From: Gordonia sp. 'Campus'
Lineage (GTDB): Bacteria > Actinomycetota > Actinomycetes > Mycobacteriales > Mycobacteriaceae
Length of the DNA stretch: 64,000 nt
NCBI RefSeq assembly: GCF_022206305.1
Contig: NZ_JAKOIW010000020.1
Coordinates: 30,527-94,526, forward strand
Direction: 5' to 3'
A program made the translations under genes and the position numbers. Every line of letters starts with the position of its first letter. Positions within the stretch are counted from its first letter, which is position 1. The notes below the pieces were generated by a model. The model was not told where the DNA came from, searched no databases, and saw nothing but the letters and a program-made list of their open reading frames with translations. Shown here piece by piece: positions 1-8,499 of the stretch.

Positions 1-453
1 CTTGCTGTGCCGCAGTCCCTCGGCGAACCGGCGCCAGCGGGGGACGGCCTCCTGGGGCGGCGGCGCGATCGGCTTGAAGTGTTCGATGCCCAGTGACCGG
101 GCGATCTGGGCGAGCGCCAGCGGGGACGGGCGGTGGAACTGCAGATTGCTCGCGAGCGCTTTGAGCGCCGGGTACGGATCGCCGGGGTGGGCGCCGATGA
201 GTTCGAGGTCGCCGGCGATGTATGCCCGGGCCAGTCCGAGATCGCCGGGGGCGGTGACGAGGTAGGTCGTGCCGCGCGGGGTCTTGAGGTTGAGACCGTA
301 CTGGGCGTCGGCGGGCCCGGCGCTGCTGCCGTCGTAGGCCGAGATCCGGATCGACAGATTGCCGCCCAGAAGGGTTTCGAAGATCTCGGCGAGCGTCATC
401 TTGCCGGGGTGGGAGTCCACACTCGACGGCGTGCTGTCCTTGAAGGTGGTCAT
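1..453 (-). CDS. tmsB: Cyclopropane-fatty-acid synthase-like methyltransferase TmsB (partial, C-terminus outside window)
   Basis: Only the first 151 codons are in the window; the gene runs off the left edge. The start MTTFKDSTPSSVD is followed by a region typical of the N-terminal part of SAM-dependent cyclopropane/mycolate-type methyltransferases (LAEIFETLLGGNLSIRISAYDG, then GDLELIGAHPGDPYPAL). The ATG overlaps the tmsA stop by four bases (ATGA), so the two are translationally coupled. In the known pathway TmsB (UfaA1/BfaB type) methylates the oleoyl double bond to 10-methylene-stearate, which TmsA reduces to 10-methylstearate (tuberculostearate). The order tmsA-tmsB supports this reading. 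The SAM-binding motif lies outside the window, so family assignment rests on the N-terminus and context. Confidence 0.8.
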   Translation of the reverse strand, partial: MTTFKDSTPSSVDSHPGKMTLAEIFETLLGGNLSIRISAYDGSSAGPADAQYGLNLKTPRGTTYLVTAPGDLGLARAYIAGDLELIGAHPGDPYPALKALASNLQFHRPSPLALAQIARSLGIEHFKPIAPPPQEAVPRWRRFAEGLRHSK

Positions 454-1850
454 TGGCGTTTCACCGCTTTCGCATAGAGGTCCAGCAGTCGGCCGCGGGG
501 GTCGTACCGCTTCTTGAGGAGCCGATAACTCTCCCCGCCGTAGAGTTCGTCGAACTCGTCCGGCGAGTAGAAACTCTCCGAGTACAGCGACTTGTGGCCG
601 TCGAGTTCGGCGACCTTGCGTTCGATGATCTTGTTGGTGTGGCCCGGATCGCCGGGGGTGACCGGTACCGCCGACCAGAAGCCCACGTTGACGTAGGTAC
701 GTTGCGGGGCAAGCGGATACAGCGGCCATGGGCGGATCGCATCGGCACCGGGAAGTGCGGGGTCGCGGAGTCGGAGCGGGCACAACCAGATCGGTTCGAT
801 GGGGATGTTCGCCAGGAACCACTCGACGTACTCGGTGGTCCGCTCGATCGGCACCTCGATGTCCTGCACGACGCGTTCCCCTGCGGGAAGACCCTTGCGC
901 GCGTTGAGCCGGTCGCCGATGTCGAACCGCTGATCGAGACCGATCAACTTCCAGTAGAAGCTGCTGCGCAGTAGACGTTTGGGCCACCAGCGACGGATCT
1001 TCGGGTTCTGGGCGCCGAATGCGCGTGAGCACCAGAACCAGTCGGTGTCCCAGCGCCACAGGTAATCGTGGATGGTGAGCCGGTCGGTCTCGCGCTCCTG
1101 GATGGACCGGTAGAAGATGTCCATCCCGGTGTAATCGCTGACCGGGCCCGGTTCGTCGGTCTGGCGGCCCAGCGTCAGATAGGACTCGTCGGCGGAGAAC
1201 ACGACGCCGTCGAGGTAGTCGACCTGTTCGCCGTCATGGGTCCTCGTGGTCACGATCGCTTCCATCGTGGACTCGAGTTCGGCGACCGACGAGAAGCGGA
1301 TGTGGCGCAGCGCCACGTAGGGCTGCACGGGTTCGAGCTCGATGCGCAGGCGGACCGAATAACCGAGCGTGCCATAGGAGTTCGGGAATCCGTAGAAGAG
1401 ATCGGCGTGCTCGTTGGTCGGGGTGGCGGTGACGATCTCGCCGTCGCCGGTGAGGATGTCGATCTCGAGGACCGACTCATGCGGCAGGCCCGATCGGTAC
1501 GAGGTGCTCTCGATGCCGAGACCGGTGACCGCACCGCCGAGCGTGATGGTCTTGAGCTGCGGGACCACAAGTGGCGCCAGTCCGTACGGCAGGGTCGCGG
1601 CGACCAGGTTCTCGTACGTGCACATTCCGGCGACATCGGCGGTGCGCGCGTCGGGATCCACCGAGATCACCCGATCGAGTCCGGAGACATCCAATCCCGG
1701 ATGCGGATTGGCGGCGCGCTTGCGAAAGAGGTTGGAAGTCTTCTTCGCCAGGCGCACCGTCGCGTGCGGAGGAATGGCGCGGTAGCTGGCCAGAAGGGTT
1801 GACACCCCTCGGTCGAATGCCGCGGCCCCCATCTCCAAGCCGTTGCTCAC
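450..1850 (-). CDS. tmsA: FAD-dependent 10-methylene fatty acyl reductase TmsA (Rv3719-like)
   Basis: This 466-residue FAD-binding (PCMH/FAD_binding_4) oxidoreductase resembles the DIMINUTO/delta-24 sterol reductase branch. The flavin-binding segment includes LKTITLGGAVTGLGIESTS at about residues 100-118, then GLPHESVLEIDILTGDGEIV. The C-terminal half carries the cap domain. In the tms pathway it reduces the methylene intermediate made by TmsB to the branched 10-methyl acyl chain, probably with NADPH. The gene starts with GTG six bases after a TAGGCT -10 box, so it is probably leaderless. It is divergent from a START-type gene, as in Mtb Rv3719/Rv3718c. A generic FAD oxidase is the alternative, but the adjacent methyltransferase makes TmsA the best call. 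Confidence 0.85.
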   Translation of the reverse strand: MSNGLEMGAAAFDRGVSTLLASYRAIPPHATVRLAKKTSNLFRKRAANPHPGLDVSGLDRVISVDPDARTADVAGMCTYENLVAATLPYGLAPLVVPQLKTITLGGAVTGLGIESTSYRSGLPHESVLEIDILTGDGEIVTATPTNEHADLFYGFPNSYGTLGYSVRLRIELEPVQPYVALRHIRFSSVAELESTMEAIVTTRTHDGEQVDYLDGVVFSADESYLTLGRQTDEPGPVSDYTGMDIFYRSIQERETDRLTIHDYLWRWDTDWFWCSRAFGAQNPKIRRWWPKRLLRSSFYWKLIGLDQRFDIGDRLNARKGLPAGERVVQDIEVPIERTTEYVEWFLANIPIEPIWLCPLRLRDPALPGADAIRPWPLYPLAPQRTYVNVGFWSAVPVTPGDPGHTNKIIERKVAELDGHKSLYSESFYSPDEFDELYGGESYRLLKKRYDPRGRLLDLYAKAVKRQ

Positions 1851-1856
1851 CCGGTT

Positions 1857-1862
1857 AGCCTA
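1857..1862 (-). promoter_or_regulatory. -10 box for leaderless tmsA
   Basis: TAGGCT on the minus strand lies six bases before the GTG start of tmsA. The predicted transcription start falls on the start codon. Confidence 0.55.
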
Positions 1863-1912
1863 GGACTCGATCAGTTCAGTCGCCAATCGTTTCGTCCCGA
1901 GGAGTGTCCATC

Positions 1913-2350
1913 GTGGGTCAGGTTTCCGCTTCGCAGTCGATCGACATCGCCGCCGCACCGGACGCCGTCGTCGGTGCCCTCTCCGACTACGAGACCACGC
2001 GGCCGGCGATCCTGCCCGAGCAGTACCGCGACTACAAGGTCATCAGCGGCGGCAAGGGCGACGGCACCGTCGTGCACTGGATTCTCCAGGCGACGTCGAA
2101 GCGCCAGCGCGATGTGCAGGCGACCGTCAGCGTCACCCCGGACACCGTGACCGAGCGTGACGCCAACTCCACGATGGTGACCACCTACAGCGTCTCCGCG
2201 GCGGGCAGCGGCTCGCGGGTCACGACCACCACCACCTGGAAGGGTGCCGGCGGCGTCGGCGGCTTCTTCGAGAAGACGTTCGCGCCGAAGGGCTTGCAGC
2301 GCATCCAGGCCGAGGTGCTCGGCAACCTGAAGAAGCGCATCGAGGGCTGA
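1913..2350 (+). CDS. SRPBCC (START/polyketide-cyclase-like) family protein, Rv3718c-like
   Basis: This is a small single-domain protein of about 145 residues with the SRPBCC helix-grip layout: QSIDIAAAPDAVVGALSDYE at the N-terminus, a central beta-sheet rich in Val/Thr, and a long C-terminal helix (GLQRIQAEVLGNLKKRIEG). Such proteins bind hydrophobic ligands in a deep cavity; the ligand is unknown here. A GTG at 1904 is in frame, but the GAGGAG ribosome-binding site ends on it. GTG at 1913, eight bases after that site, is therefore the better start. The gene is divergent from tmsA with a gap of about 60 bases, so a role near membrane lipid metabolism is plausible but inferred only from position. 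Confidence 0.8.
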   Translation: MGQVSASQSIDIAAAPDAVVGALSDYETTRPAILPEQYRDYKVISGGKGDGTVVHWILQATSKRQRDVQATVSVTPDTVTERDANSTMVTTYSVSAAGSGSRVTTTTTWKGAGGVGGFFEKTFAPKGLQRIQAEVLGNLKKRIEG

Positions 2351-2368
2351 CGCGTCCCGGCCGGACCC

Positions 2369-3343
2369 ATGAGCGATGCGGGGCGTTCGGATCACGTCCG
2401 ACGCCGCCGCGGCCGGGCCCGGCCCTCGCCGCTCCCGATCCGCGACGGGGTCGACGCGACGCGCGTGGTGTTGCGCTCCGGGCCCGAGCTCACGGTCGGC
2501 GACGCGCTGCTGGCGTCGTCGAGTCTGGCGGGTCTGTCACCGCATGACCTGGAGGTTCGCGCCGCTGTCGGTGACATCGTCGATGCCGACGGCCGTCCCG
2601 TCGATCTCGATGCTCCATCGCGGGTGAACGTCTCGTTGTACCTGTACCGGGACCTGCCCGACGAGGTGCCGATCCCGTTCGATCTCCCGGTGCTGTACCG
2701 CGACGAGAACATCGTCGTCGTCGACAAGCCGCACTTCCTCGCGACGATGCCGCGCGGTCGGCACGTCACCCAGACCGCGCTGGTGCGGCTGCGCCGTGAG
2801 CTGGGTTCCGACACCGTCTCGCCTGCGCACCGACTGGATCGGTTGACGGCAGGGGTGTTGCTGTTCACCCTGCGTCCCGAGGTGCGCGCGGCCTACCAGG
2901 ACCTGTTCGCGGCTCGGATCGCCCGCAAGGAGTACCGCGCGCTCGCACCCGCCGACGAGGCCCTCGCCGATCCGGTCACCGTCCGCGACCGGATCGAGAA
3001 GACCGCGGGTGACCTGCGCGCCCGGGTGGTCGACGGACCGGTGAACGCCGTCAGCGAGATCACCCTCGTCGAGCAGACCGGGGGACAGGGCGTCTACCTA
3101 CTGCGACCGCACACCGGCCGGACACATCAGTTGCGGCTGCACATGGCGTCGGTCGGCGTCCCCATCGTCGACGACCCGCTCTACCCCGACGTGCGGCCCG
3201 AACTCGCCGCACGTCCCGACCGGGGCGACTTCTCGGCTCCGCTGCGACTGATCGCACATGCCCTGGAGTTCGACGACCCGCTCACCGGCGAGGAACGCCG
3301 GTTCGAGAGCATGCGAACGGTCTTCGACCGGCACCCCGCCTGA
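2369..3343 (+). CDS. RluA-family pseudouridine synthase
   Basis: This 324-residue protein carries the RluA-family catalytic motif HRLDRLTAGVLLF, with the nucleophilic Asp at about residue 157. It is preceded by YRDENIVVVDKPHFLATMPRG and followed by the TGRTHQLRLHM substrate-loop motif near residue 255. The enzyme isomerises uridine to pseudouridine in rRNA or tRNA. The N-terminal 90 residues are Arg-rich and may hold a degenerate S4-like RNA-binding region. It sits 18 bases after the START-type gene and probably shares its transcript. The exact target nucleotide (RluA, RluC or RluD type) cannot be told from sequence alone. Confidence 0.88.
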   Translation: MSDAGRSDHVRRRRGRARPSPLPIRDGVDATRVVLRSGPELTVGDALLASSSLAGLSPHDLEVRAAVGDIVDADGRPVDLDAPSRVNVSLYLYRDLPDEVPIPFDLPVLYRDENIVVVDKPHFLATMPRGRHVTQTALVRLRRELGSDTVSPAHRLDRLTAGVLLFTLRPEVRAAYQDLFAARIARKEYRALAPADEALADPVTVRDRIEKTAGDLRARVVDGPVNAVSEITLVEQTGGQGVYLLRPHTGRTHQLRLHMASVGVPIVDDPLYPDVRPELAARPDRGDFSAPLRLIAHALEFDDPLTGEERRFESMRTVFDRHPA

Positions 3344-3355
3344 CCCGCGACGATC

Positions 3356-3361
3356 TACCCT
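3356..3361 (+). promoter_or_regulatory. -10 box for leaderless Imm10-like gene
   Basis: TACCCT lies six bases before the ATG of the Imm10-like gene. No ribosome-binding site precedes that ATG. Confidence 0.5.
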
Positions 3362-3367
3362 GGCCGG

Positions 3368-3697
3368 ATGACCATCCGAGCGTCGTATGAACGGCATACC
3401 GACCTGGGCTGTGAAGCCGTGGTCTTCATCGACGACGAGTCGCTGGCGTGCTTCCAGATCCAGCGCGACCTGACCGGTGGCCCGCGCGCCGACGAGTACT
3501 GCGTGACCACCGGCGCGAGCGCCCCCGTGTACGGCGGGATCACACAGTGGCGTCGAGTCGACGACCGATTCGAGTTCGCGCTGACCCCGCGGGCCGGCAG
3601 GTTGTTCGGCGACGAGGTGCTGTCGTTCGAGATCAGCCCGTCCGACGAGTCGACCGTCGACGACATCGCCGCGCATGTCGATCGGTTGCTGCGCTGA
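3368..3697 (+). CDS. Imm10-like immunity family protein (orphan)
   Basis: This 109-residue soluble protein has the look of the Imm10 immunity family: an N-terminal [14 protein letters not shown] strand, then ADEYCVTT, a [15 protein letters not shown] motif at about residues 51-62, and a terminal helix ([15 protein letters not shown]). Imm10 proteins neutralise co-encoded polymorphic toxins or occur as orphans in immunity arrays. No toxin gene is visible nearby; the neighbours are an RluA-type enzyme and ybaB. It has its own leaderless promoter, so it can be expressed independently. The family call comes from pattern memory only. A conserved housekeeping function unrelated to toxins remains possible. 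Confidence 0.5.
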   Translation: MTIRASYERHTDLGCEAVVFIDDESLACFQIQRDLTGGPRADEYCVTTGASAPVYGGITQWRRVDDRFEFALTPRAGRLFGDEVLSFEISPSDESTVDDIAAHVDRLLR

Positions 3698-3706
3698 CGC
3701 TGCGAC

Positions 3707-3712
3707 TACCCT
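3707..3712 (+). promoter_or_regulatory. -10 box for leaderless ybaB-recR
   Basis: TACCCT lies seven bases before the GTG of ybaB. The transcript would begin at the start codon and probably runs on into recR. Confidence 0.5.
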
Positions 3713-3719
3713 GGACCGG

Positions 3720-4091
3720 GTGACGCAACCATTCGATCCCAGCGCATTGTTCGGCGGCGGCCAGGGTGGGGAGAACCCCATGGCAGGCCTGCTGGCCCAG
3801 GCGCAGCAGATGCAGGAGAAGCTCCTGTCCGCGCAGAACGAGATCGCCGCGGCGGAGGTCGTCGGAACGGCGGGCAACGGCCTGGTCACCGTGACCGGCA
3901 ACGGCACCGGCGAGGTGACCGCGGTGTCCATCGATCCCAAGGTCGTCGACCCCGAGGACGTCGAGACCCTGCAGGACCTGCTGCTGGGGGCGCTTGCGGA
4001 CCTCTCGGAGAAGCGTGAGCAGCTCGCGAGCGAGAAGATGGGCCCGTTGGCCGGCGGTCTCGGCGGCGGCATCCCCGGGCTCGGCGGCTGA
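3720..4091 (+). CDS. ybaB: YbaB/EbfC nucleoid-associated protein
   Basis: This 123-residue protein has the YbaB/EbfC core: [21 protein letters not shown] helix, the [20 protein letters not shown] beta hairpin, and the paired helices [22 protein letters not shown]. The family forms dimers that bind DNA with little sequence specificity. The C-terminus is Gly/Pro-rich ([17 protein letters not shown]), common in actinobacterial members. The GTG start follows a TACCCT -10 box by seven bases. It precedes recR by 51 bases, the conserved ybaB-recR order. dnaX, often upstream in other bacteria, is absent here, which matches mycobacterial organisation. Confidence 0.92.
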   Translation: MTQPFDPSALFGGGQGGENPMAGLLAQAQQMQEKLLSAQNEIAAAEVVGTAGNGLVTVTGNGTGEVTAVSIDPKVVDPEDVETLQDLLLGALADLSEKREQLASEKMGPLAGGLGGGIPGLGG

Positions 4092-4142
4092 CCGCGCTGC
4101 ACGCGCCACGCCGTGAGCGACGAGTAGAGATCCAGGCACTCC

Positions 4143-4754
4143 ATGTATGAAGGACCGATCCAGGACCTGATCGACGAGCTGGCCAAACAGCCCGGTCTCG
4201 GTCCCAAGGGTGCACAGCGGATCGCGTTCCACCTGCTCGCCGGGGAGAAGCCCGACATCGACCGGTTGATCGCGGCCCTCGGACGGGTGCGCGACGACGT
4301 GGTGTTCTGCGCCGAATGTGGCAACGTCTCGGCGAATCGGTTGTGCCGCATCTGCTCCGACTCGCGCCGGGACGCGACGAAGATCTGTGTCGTCGAAGAG
4401 CCCAAGGATGTCCACGCGATCGAACGGACCAAGGAGTTCACCGGTCGCTATCACGTGCTGGGTGGCGCGCTGGACCCGTTGTCGGGTATCGGCCCCGACC
4501 AGTTGCGGATACGAGAGTTGTTGCGACGCCTCGCAAATCAGGAGGACGGCGTGGACGTCTCCGAGGTGATCGTCGCGACCGACCCGAACACCGAGGGCGA
4601 GGCGACCGCGACGTATCTGCAACGGATGCTGAAGGACTTCCCCGGACTGTCGGTGACGCGTCTGGCGTCGGGGCTGCCGATGGGTGGCGACCTCGAGTTC
4701 GCCGACGAACTGACCCTCGGCCGAGCGCTGTCGGGGCGGCGCATCCTGGCCTGA
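4143..4754 (+). CDS. recR: Recombination mediator RecR
   Basis: This is a 203-residue RecR of normal length. The N-terminal helix-hairpin-helix is [20 protein letters not shown]. The zinc finger has Cys56, Cys59, Cys68 and Cys71 (CAECG, then CRIC). The Toprim domain follows ([30 protein letters not shown]), and the C-terminus [23 protein letters not shown] is diagnostic. With RecO and RecF it loads RecA on gapped, SSB-coated DNA. The ATG at 4143 gives the canonical [13 protein letters not shown] start. It is the second gene of the ybaB-recR unit. Confidence 0.97.
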   Translation: MYEGPIQDLIDELAKQPGLGPKGAQRIAFHLLAGEKPDIDRLIAALGRVRDDVVFCAECGNVSANRLCRICSDSRRDATKICVVEEPKDVHAIERTKEFTGRYHVLGGALDPLSGIGPDQLRIRELLRRLANQEDGVDVSEVIVATDPNTEGEATATYLQRMLKDFPGLSVTRLASGLPMGGDLEFADELTLGRALSGRRILA

Positions 4755-4791
4755 CGTCCGCGCCCGCCGTGAGCCCGGCAAACCGGACGGC

Positions 4792-4797
4792 TACTGT
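4792..4797 (+). promoter_or_regulatory. Candidate -10 box before secreted hydrolase
   Basis: TACTGT lies three bases before GTG 4801 and six before GTG 4804. If the mRNA is leaderless, the true start is 4804. Confidence 0.4.
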
Positions 4798-4800
4798 CAG

Positions 4801-6432
4801 GTGGTGATTTCGCTGAAGCGGGGGCGTCGTCGTATCCGGGGGTTGGCTGCAGGTCTGGCGGCGGTGACCGTCGCGGGCCTGGTGGGCACGGGGGCCGGCG
4901 CTCTCGCGCCGACCGCGGGTGCCGCACCGAGCGATCTGGAGTGGACCTCATGTCCGGCGGTGCACGGCGTGGCGCCCGAGGTGCGCTGCGCCACCGTCGA
5001 AGTCCCGCTCGACTACAGCAAGCCCGATGGCAAGACCATCGAGATCGGTGTCAGCCGCATGGCCGCCCGGGATCAATCCCGACGCCGCGGTGTGATCATG
5101 GGCAACCCCGGCGGTCCGGGTGGCGATGGCATCGCGATGTTCAGCCAGGTCCGTCCGCCCGCGGCGATGCTCGACGAATGGGACCTGGTCGCGGTGCAAC
5201 CGCGCGGCCTCGTCTCGGGGACCGCACTGCGGTGCGACGCGATCACCGGCGACGAGCCGGAACTGATGACGGCGCTGGGGAAGGTCAACCGCGATCGGTG
5301 CGAGCGTCGGACTCCCGGACTGGGCGCGTCGCTGACCACCGAGAACACCGCCCGCGACATGGAGGTCGTCCGCCGGCTCCTCGGGGAGCAGAAGGTCAGC
5401 CTCTACGGCATCTCCTACGGCACGCTGCTGATGTCGACCTACGCGACGCTGTTCCCGCAGCGCGTCGACCGCATGGTCCTCGACTCCGGATTCGACCCGG
5501 GTCTGGTCTGGAACAGCCTGCTCGCAGCACAGACGCCGGGTTACAAGGCCCGGGTCCACGAGATGATGGCGTGGATCGCACGCCACGATTCCGTCTACCA
5601 CCTGGGGAAGACGCCGCTGGCCGTCTACCGCAAGTGGAGCGACCGGGTGAGTGCAGAGGCCGGGGTTCCGCCGTCGCTGCTGGGACCCCCTGCGCAGGTC
5701 GGCGACGTCCCGCCCGGTCTGCGGGCGTTCGCCAGGCAGTACATCGCCGGCACCGACCTGACCGCGGATGCCCGCGCGCGATTCGAGAACTTCGTCGCCA
5801 CGCTGCTCCGGCCCGGGTCGTTGCAGCTGACGTCGACGCTGCTGGCACTGACCCGGGCCTTCGCACCCGACCGTAATTCGTGGCCCACGGTCGCGTTGAT
5901 GACAGCCGACCCCGGCCGCAAACTGCCGAAGCCGTCACCCGAGGTACTCGCGGCGGCCCAGGTGTCCCAGGACATGCAGGCCGCGGTCCTGTGCAACGAG
6001 AACAAGGTGCCGGCCCAGCCGGCGCTCGGCTTCGAGGCGTTCATCGCCAACTACGTCACGGGCGACCCGTTCGACGCACCGGGGCTGGCCTACCGGTCGG
6101 GTATCGCGTGCGCGGGCGCCCCGGCGCTCACCCGGCCCGTGGACATCCGTAACCGCGGACTCACGGTGCGTCCCCTGCAGATCCAGAGCCTCGGAGATCC
6201 GCAGACCCCGTATCGGGGATCGCTGGTGATGCGCAGGCAGATGAACAGTCACCTCATCACCGTCGGGGGCGGCGATCACGCCCAGCTCGGCCGGGCCAAC
6301 GCGCCGCTCGAGGCGGCGATCGTCGAGTACCTGCGCACCGGACGCACCGGGGTCACCCGCGTCGAACAGGCCCCGATCACCGCGCCGCTCACCCGGATGC
6401 CGAGTATGAACGCGGGCGCGACCGCGTGGTGA
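4801..6432 (+). CDS. Secreted alpha/beta hydrolase, tripeptidyl aminopeptidase (TAP/Hip1-like)
   Basis: This 543-residue protein has an Arg-rich n-region and a hydrophobic stretch (LAAGLAAVTVAGLVGTGAGAL) ending in TAGAAP, a likely signal peptide cut near residue 42. The mature part has the oxyanion segment GNPGGPGGDG at about 101-110 and the nucleophile elbow GISYG with Ser205. The C-terminal TAP-like domain carries the likely acid and base residues in LQIQSLGDPQTPY and GGGDHAQLG. Relatives in mycobacteria (CaeA/Hip1) are exported serine hydrolases acting on peptides in the cell envelope. The start could be 4801 or 4804. A P-loop kinase-like gene overlaps the 3' end. Confidence 0.82.
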   Translation: MVISLKRGRRRIRGLAAGLAAVTVAGLVGTGAGALAPTAGAAPSDLEWTSCPAVHGVAPEVRCATVEVPLDYSKPDGKTIEIGVSRMAARDQSRRRGVIMGNPGGPGGDGIAMFSQVRPPAAMLDEWDLVAVQPRGLVSGTALRCDAITGDEPELMTALGKVNRDRCERRTPGLGASLTTENTARDMEVVRRLLGEQKVSLYGISYGTLLMSTYATLFPQRVDRMVLDSGFDPGLVWNSLLAAQTPGYKARVHEMMAWIARHDSVYHLGKTPLAVYRKWSDRVSAEAGVPPSLLGPPAQVGDVPPGLRAFARQYIAGTDLTADARARFENFVATLLRPGSLQLTSTLLALTRAFAPDRNSWPTVALMTADPGRKLPKPSPEVLAAAQVSQDMQAAVLCNENKVPAQPALGFEAFIANYVTGDPFDAPGLAYRSGIACAGAPALTRPVDIRNRGLTVRPLQIQSLGDPQTPYRGSLVMRRQMNSHLITVGGGDHAQLGRANAPLEAAIVEYLRTGRTGVTRVEQAPITAPLTRMPSMNAGATAW

Positions 6433-6998
6433 CCACGCCCGGTGTCGTGACGTCGGAGATCCGCACGCGGCTCACCGAGCTAGCGGATCGTCTCGACGCA
6501 GGCATCGTGGCCATCGACGGGCCGTCGGGTGCGGGGAAGTCGACGGTGGCCGATCTGCTCGTCGCCGAGCTGCGGGCCCGAGGCGTCGGCGTGACCCTCG
6601 TGCGCACAGACGATTTCGCGACGTGGGACGACCCCGTCGGGTGGTGGCCGGAACTCGAGTCGGACGTGTTGCATCCGTTCGGTCGACGACGCGACTATCG
6701 CTACCGGCCACGCGTCTGGCGCGACGGCACTCCCACGCCCGGTCCCCGCGTGTGGATCGAGTGGCAACCGCTGCTGATCATCGAGGGCGTGTCCTCGGCT
6801 CGGCGCAGGATCGCCGACCGCCTGGGACACGCACTCTGGCTCGACGGGGGAACCGCCGCCGACCGGCTGGCGCGGACCCTCGCCCGAGACGGTGAGGCCG
6901 AGCGGGAGCATCTCGAGGGATGGCAGGAGTTCGAGGCGGGGTGGTTCGCGGTCGACGGCACGCGGGAGCGCTGCGTCGTGCTCGACGAGCTGGCCTAG
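6426..6998 (+). CDS. P-loop uridine-kinase-like ATP-binding protein
   Basis: This 190-residue protein has a clear Walker A, DGPSGAGKSTVADLLVAEL (about residues 31-49), and the hydrophobic strand PLLIIEGVSSAR in the Walker B position. The VRTDDFATWDDP segment matches the substrate-binding DD loop of uridine kinase/phosphoribulokinase-like proteins. It probably phosphorylates a nucleoside or similar small molecule; the substrate is unknown. GTG at 6426 or 6429 can serve as start; the latter gives a GTGA overlap with the upstream hydrolase stop, which implies coupling. The pairing with an exported peptidase is probably transcriptional only. Confidence 0.72.
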   Translation: MVTTPGVVTSEIRTRLTELADRLDAGIVAIDGPSGAGKSTVADLLVAELRARGVGVTLVRTDDFATWDDPVGWWPELESDVLHPFGRRRDYRYRPRVWRDGTPTPGPRVWIEWQPLLIIEGVSSARRRIADRLGHALWLDGGTAADRLARTLARDGEAEREHLEGWQEFEAGWFAVDGTRERCVVLDELA

Positions 6999-7036
6999 GA
7001 TGCTCGGCCGTGAGCAGCGGTTGTCCGATCGGCGGT

Positions 7037-7042
7037 TAGTGT
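7037..7042 (+). promoter_or_regulatory. -10 box for leaderless udgB
   Basis: TAGTGT lies six bases before the ATG of the uracil-DNA glycosylase gene. Confidence 0.5.
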
Positions 7043-7048
7043 CGGGGG

Positions 7049-7771
7049 ATGGCCACCCGACGACGCTTCCGTGATCTCGCGGAGCTCGATGCGCATCTGA
7101 TCGACTGCCGCGCATGCCCACGGCTGGTCGCCTGGCGCGAGCTCGTCGCCGTGGAGAAGCGTCGCGCCTACGCCGACGAGGACTACTGGGGCCGGCCGGT
7201 GGCCGGTATCGGCCCGGCGGATGCGCGACTGCTCATCGTGGGTCTGGCGCCCGCGGCGCACGGCGGGAATCGCACCGGCCGGATGTTCACCGGAGACCGC
7301 AGCGGCGACGTGCTGTTCTCCGCGCTCCATCTGGCCGGTCTGGCGAATCAACCACATTCGGTCGCCATCGGCGACGGCCTGGAACTCTTCGACACCCGCA
7401 TCACCGCGCCGGTCCACTGCGCGCCGCCGCAGAACAAGCCGACCGTCGAGGAACGGGACACATGCTCGTTCTGGCTGCATGCCGAACTCGAGCTGCTGGC
7501 GCCGACGGTTCGCTCGGTGGTCACCCTCGGTGGGTTCGGCTGGCAGTCGACGCTGCGGACGTTCGCGAAGCTGGGATGGACTGTGCCGAAACCGCTGCCG
7601 AAGTTCGGTCACGGGGTCTCGACGACACTCGTCCGCGACGGCACCGAGCTCGAGGTGTTCGGGTGCTATCACGTCAGTCAGCAGAACACCTTCACCGGGA
7701 GACTGACGGTTCCGATGGTCGTCGACGTCCTCACCGCCGCGGCGGCATCGGCGGGAATCGAGCGCGGGTGA
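7049..7771 (+). CDS. udgB: Type-5 uracil-DNA glycosylase UdgB
   Basis: This 240-residue protein matches the family 5 (UdgB) iron-sulfur uracil-DNA glycosylases. Motif 1 is [19 protein letters not shown] (about residues 65-83) and the minor-groove loop motif is [12 protein letters not shown] near residue 211. Four cysteines, Cys20, Cys23, Cys124 and Cys139, are placed to bind the 4Fe-4S cluster. The enzyme removes uracil and other deaminated bases from DNA, a useful backup in a high-GC genome prone to cytosine deamination. It ends five bases before the convergent gatD stop. Confidence 0.92.
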   Translation: MATRRRFRDLAELDAHLIDCRACPRLVAWRELVAVEKRRAYADEDYWGRPVAGIGPADARLLIVGLAPAAHGGNRTGRMFTGDRSGDVLFSALHLAGLANQPHSVAIGDGLELFDTRITAPVHCAPPQNKPTVEERDTCSFWLHAELELLAPTVRSVVTLGGFGWQSTLRTFAKLGWTVPKPLPKFGHGVSTTLVRDGTELEVFGCYHVSQQNTFTGRLTVPMVVDVLTAAAASAGIERG

Positions 7772-7776
7772 CGCCC

Positions 7777-8499
7777 CTACCGGCGCCGACCCACCGCGAG
7801 GCGCTCGCGGCGTAACCGGTCGACCTCGGGGAGGTCCAGCGGCGCAAGGGTTTCCACGCCCATGGCGGTGGCCAGCAGATGGTCGGCGAGTTCGGGGTTG
7901 CGGGCCAGCGCGGGACCGTGCATGTAGGTACCGAGTACGCTGCCCTGGACCACGCCCTCGGTGCCGTCGCCGACACCGTTGCCCACGCCGTGGCGAACCC
8001 GGCCCAACGGCGCGGCATCGGAGCCGAGAGTGGTTCCGCCGCGGTGGTTCTCGAAACCGGTGAGAGTCTGGGTCAAGCCGGGCAACGACGGCTCGACGAG
8101 CAGCTCGCCGATGCTGCGCCTGGGCTGCGGCGCCGTCGTGAGATCGAAGAGCGAGATCCCGTCGACGCGTTCGCCCGCGGACGTCTCGTACCAGTGACCG
8201 AGCACCTGGATGGCGGCGCAGATCGCCAGCACCGGGCGTCCGGCGGCGGCCGCCTTCTGCAGTCCGGGGTAGCGGGTGAGGTGGCGGGTGGCGAGTCGCT
8301 GGGCGTAATCCTCTGCGCCGCCGAGGGTGTAGACGTCGAGCGAGTCGGGGACCGGGTCGTCGAGCGTGATGTGGAGGACCTCGGCGTCGATGCCGCGCAT
8401 CAGCGCCCGCCGTTTGAGGACGAGGGCGTTGCCGCCGTCACCGTAGGTGCCCATCACGTCGGGGAGGACGAGGCCGATGCGCAGGGTCGATTCGCTCAC
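7777..8499 (-). CDS. gatD: Lipid II isoglutaminyl synthase, glutamine amidotransferase subunit GatD
   Basis: This 240-residue class I glutamine amidotransferase is of the CobB/CobQ-like type. The nucleophile is Cys94 in LAICAAIQVLG and the catalytic His is His194 in GTYMHGPALARNP. N-terminal PDVMGTYGDGGNALVLKRRA is typical of GatD. It releases ammonia from glutamine for MurT, which amidates the D-glutamate of lipid II to D-isoglutamine. The GTG start overlaps the murT stop (GTGA), so the two subunits are coupled. The triad acid is not obvious, as expected for GatD. Confidence 0.93.
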   Translation of the reverse strand: MSESTLRIGLVLPDVMGTYGDGGNALVLKRRALMRGIDAEVLHITLDDPVPDSLDVYTLGGAEDYAQRLATRHLTRYPGLQKAAAAGRPVLAICAAIQVLGHWYETSAGERVDGISLFDLTTAPQPRRSIGELLVEPSLPGLTQTLTGFENHRGGTTLGSDAAPLGRVRHGVGNGVGDGTEGVVQGSVLGTYMHGPALARNPELADHLLATAMGVETLAPLDLPEVDRLRRERLAVGRRR

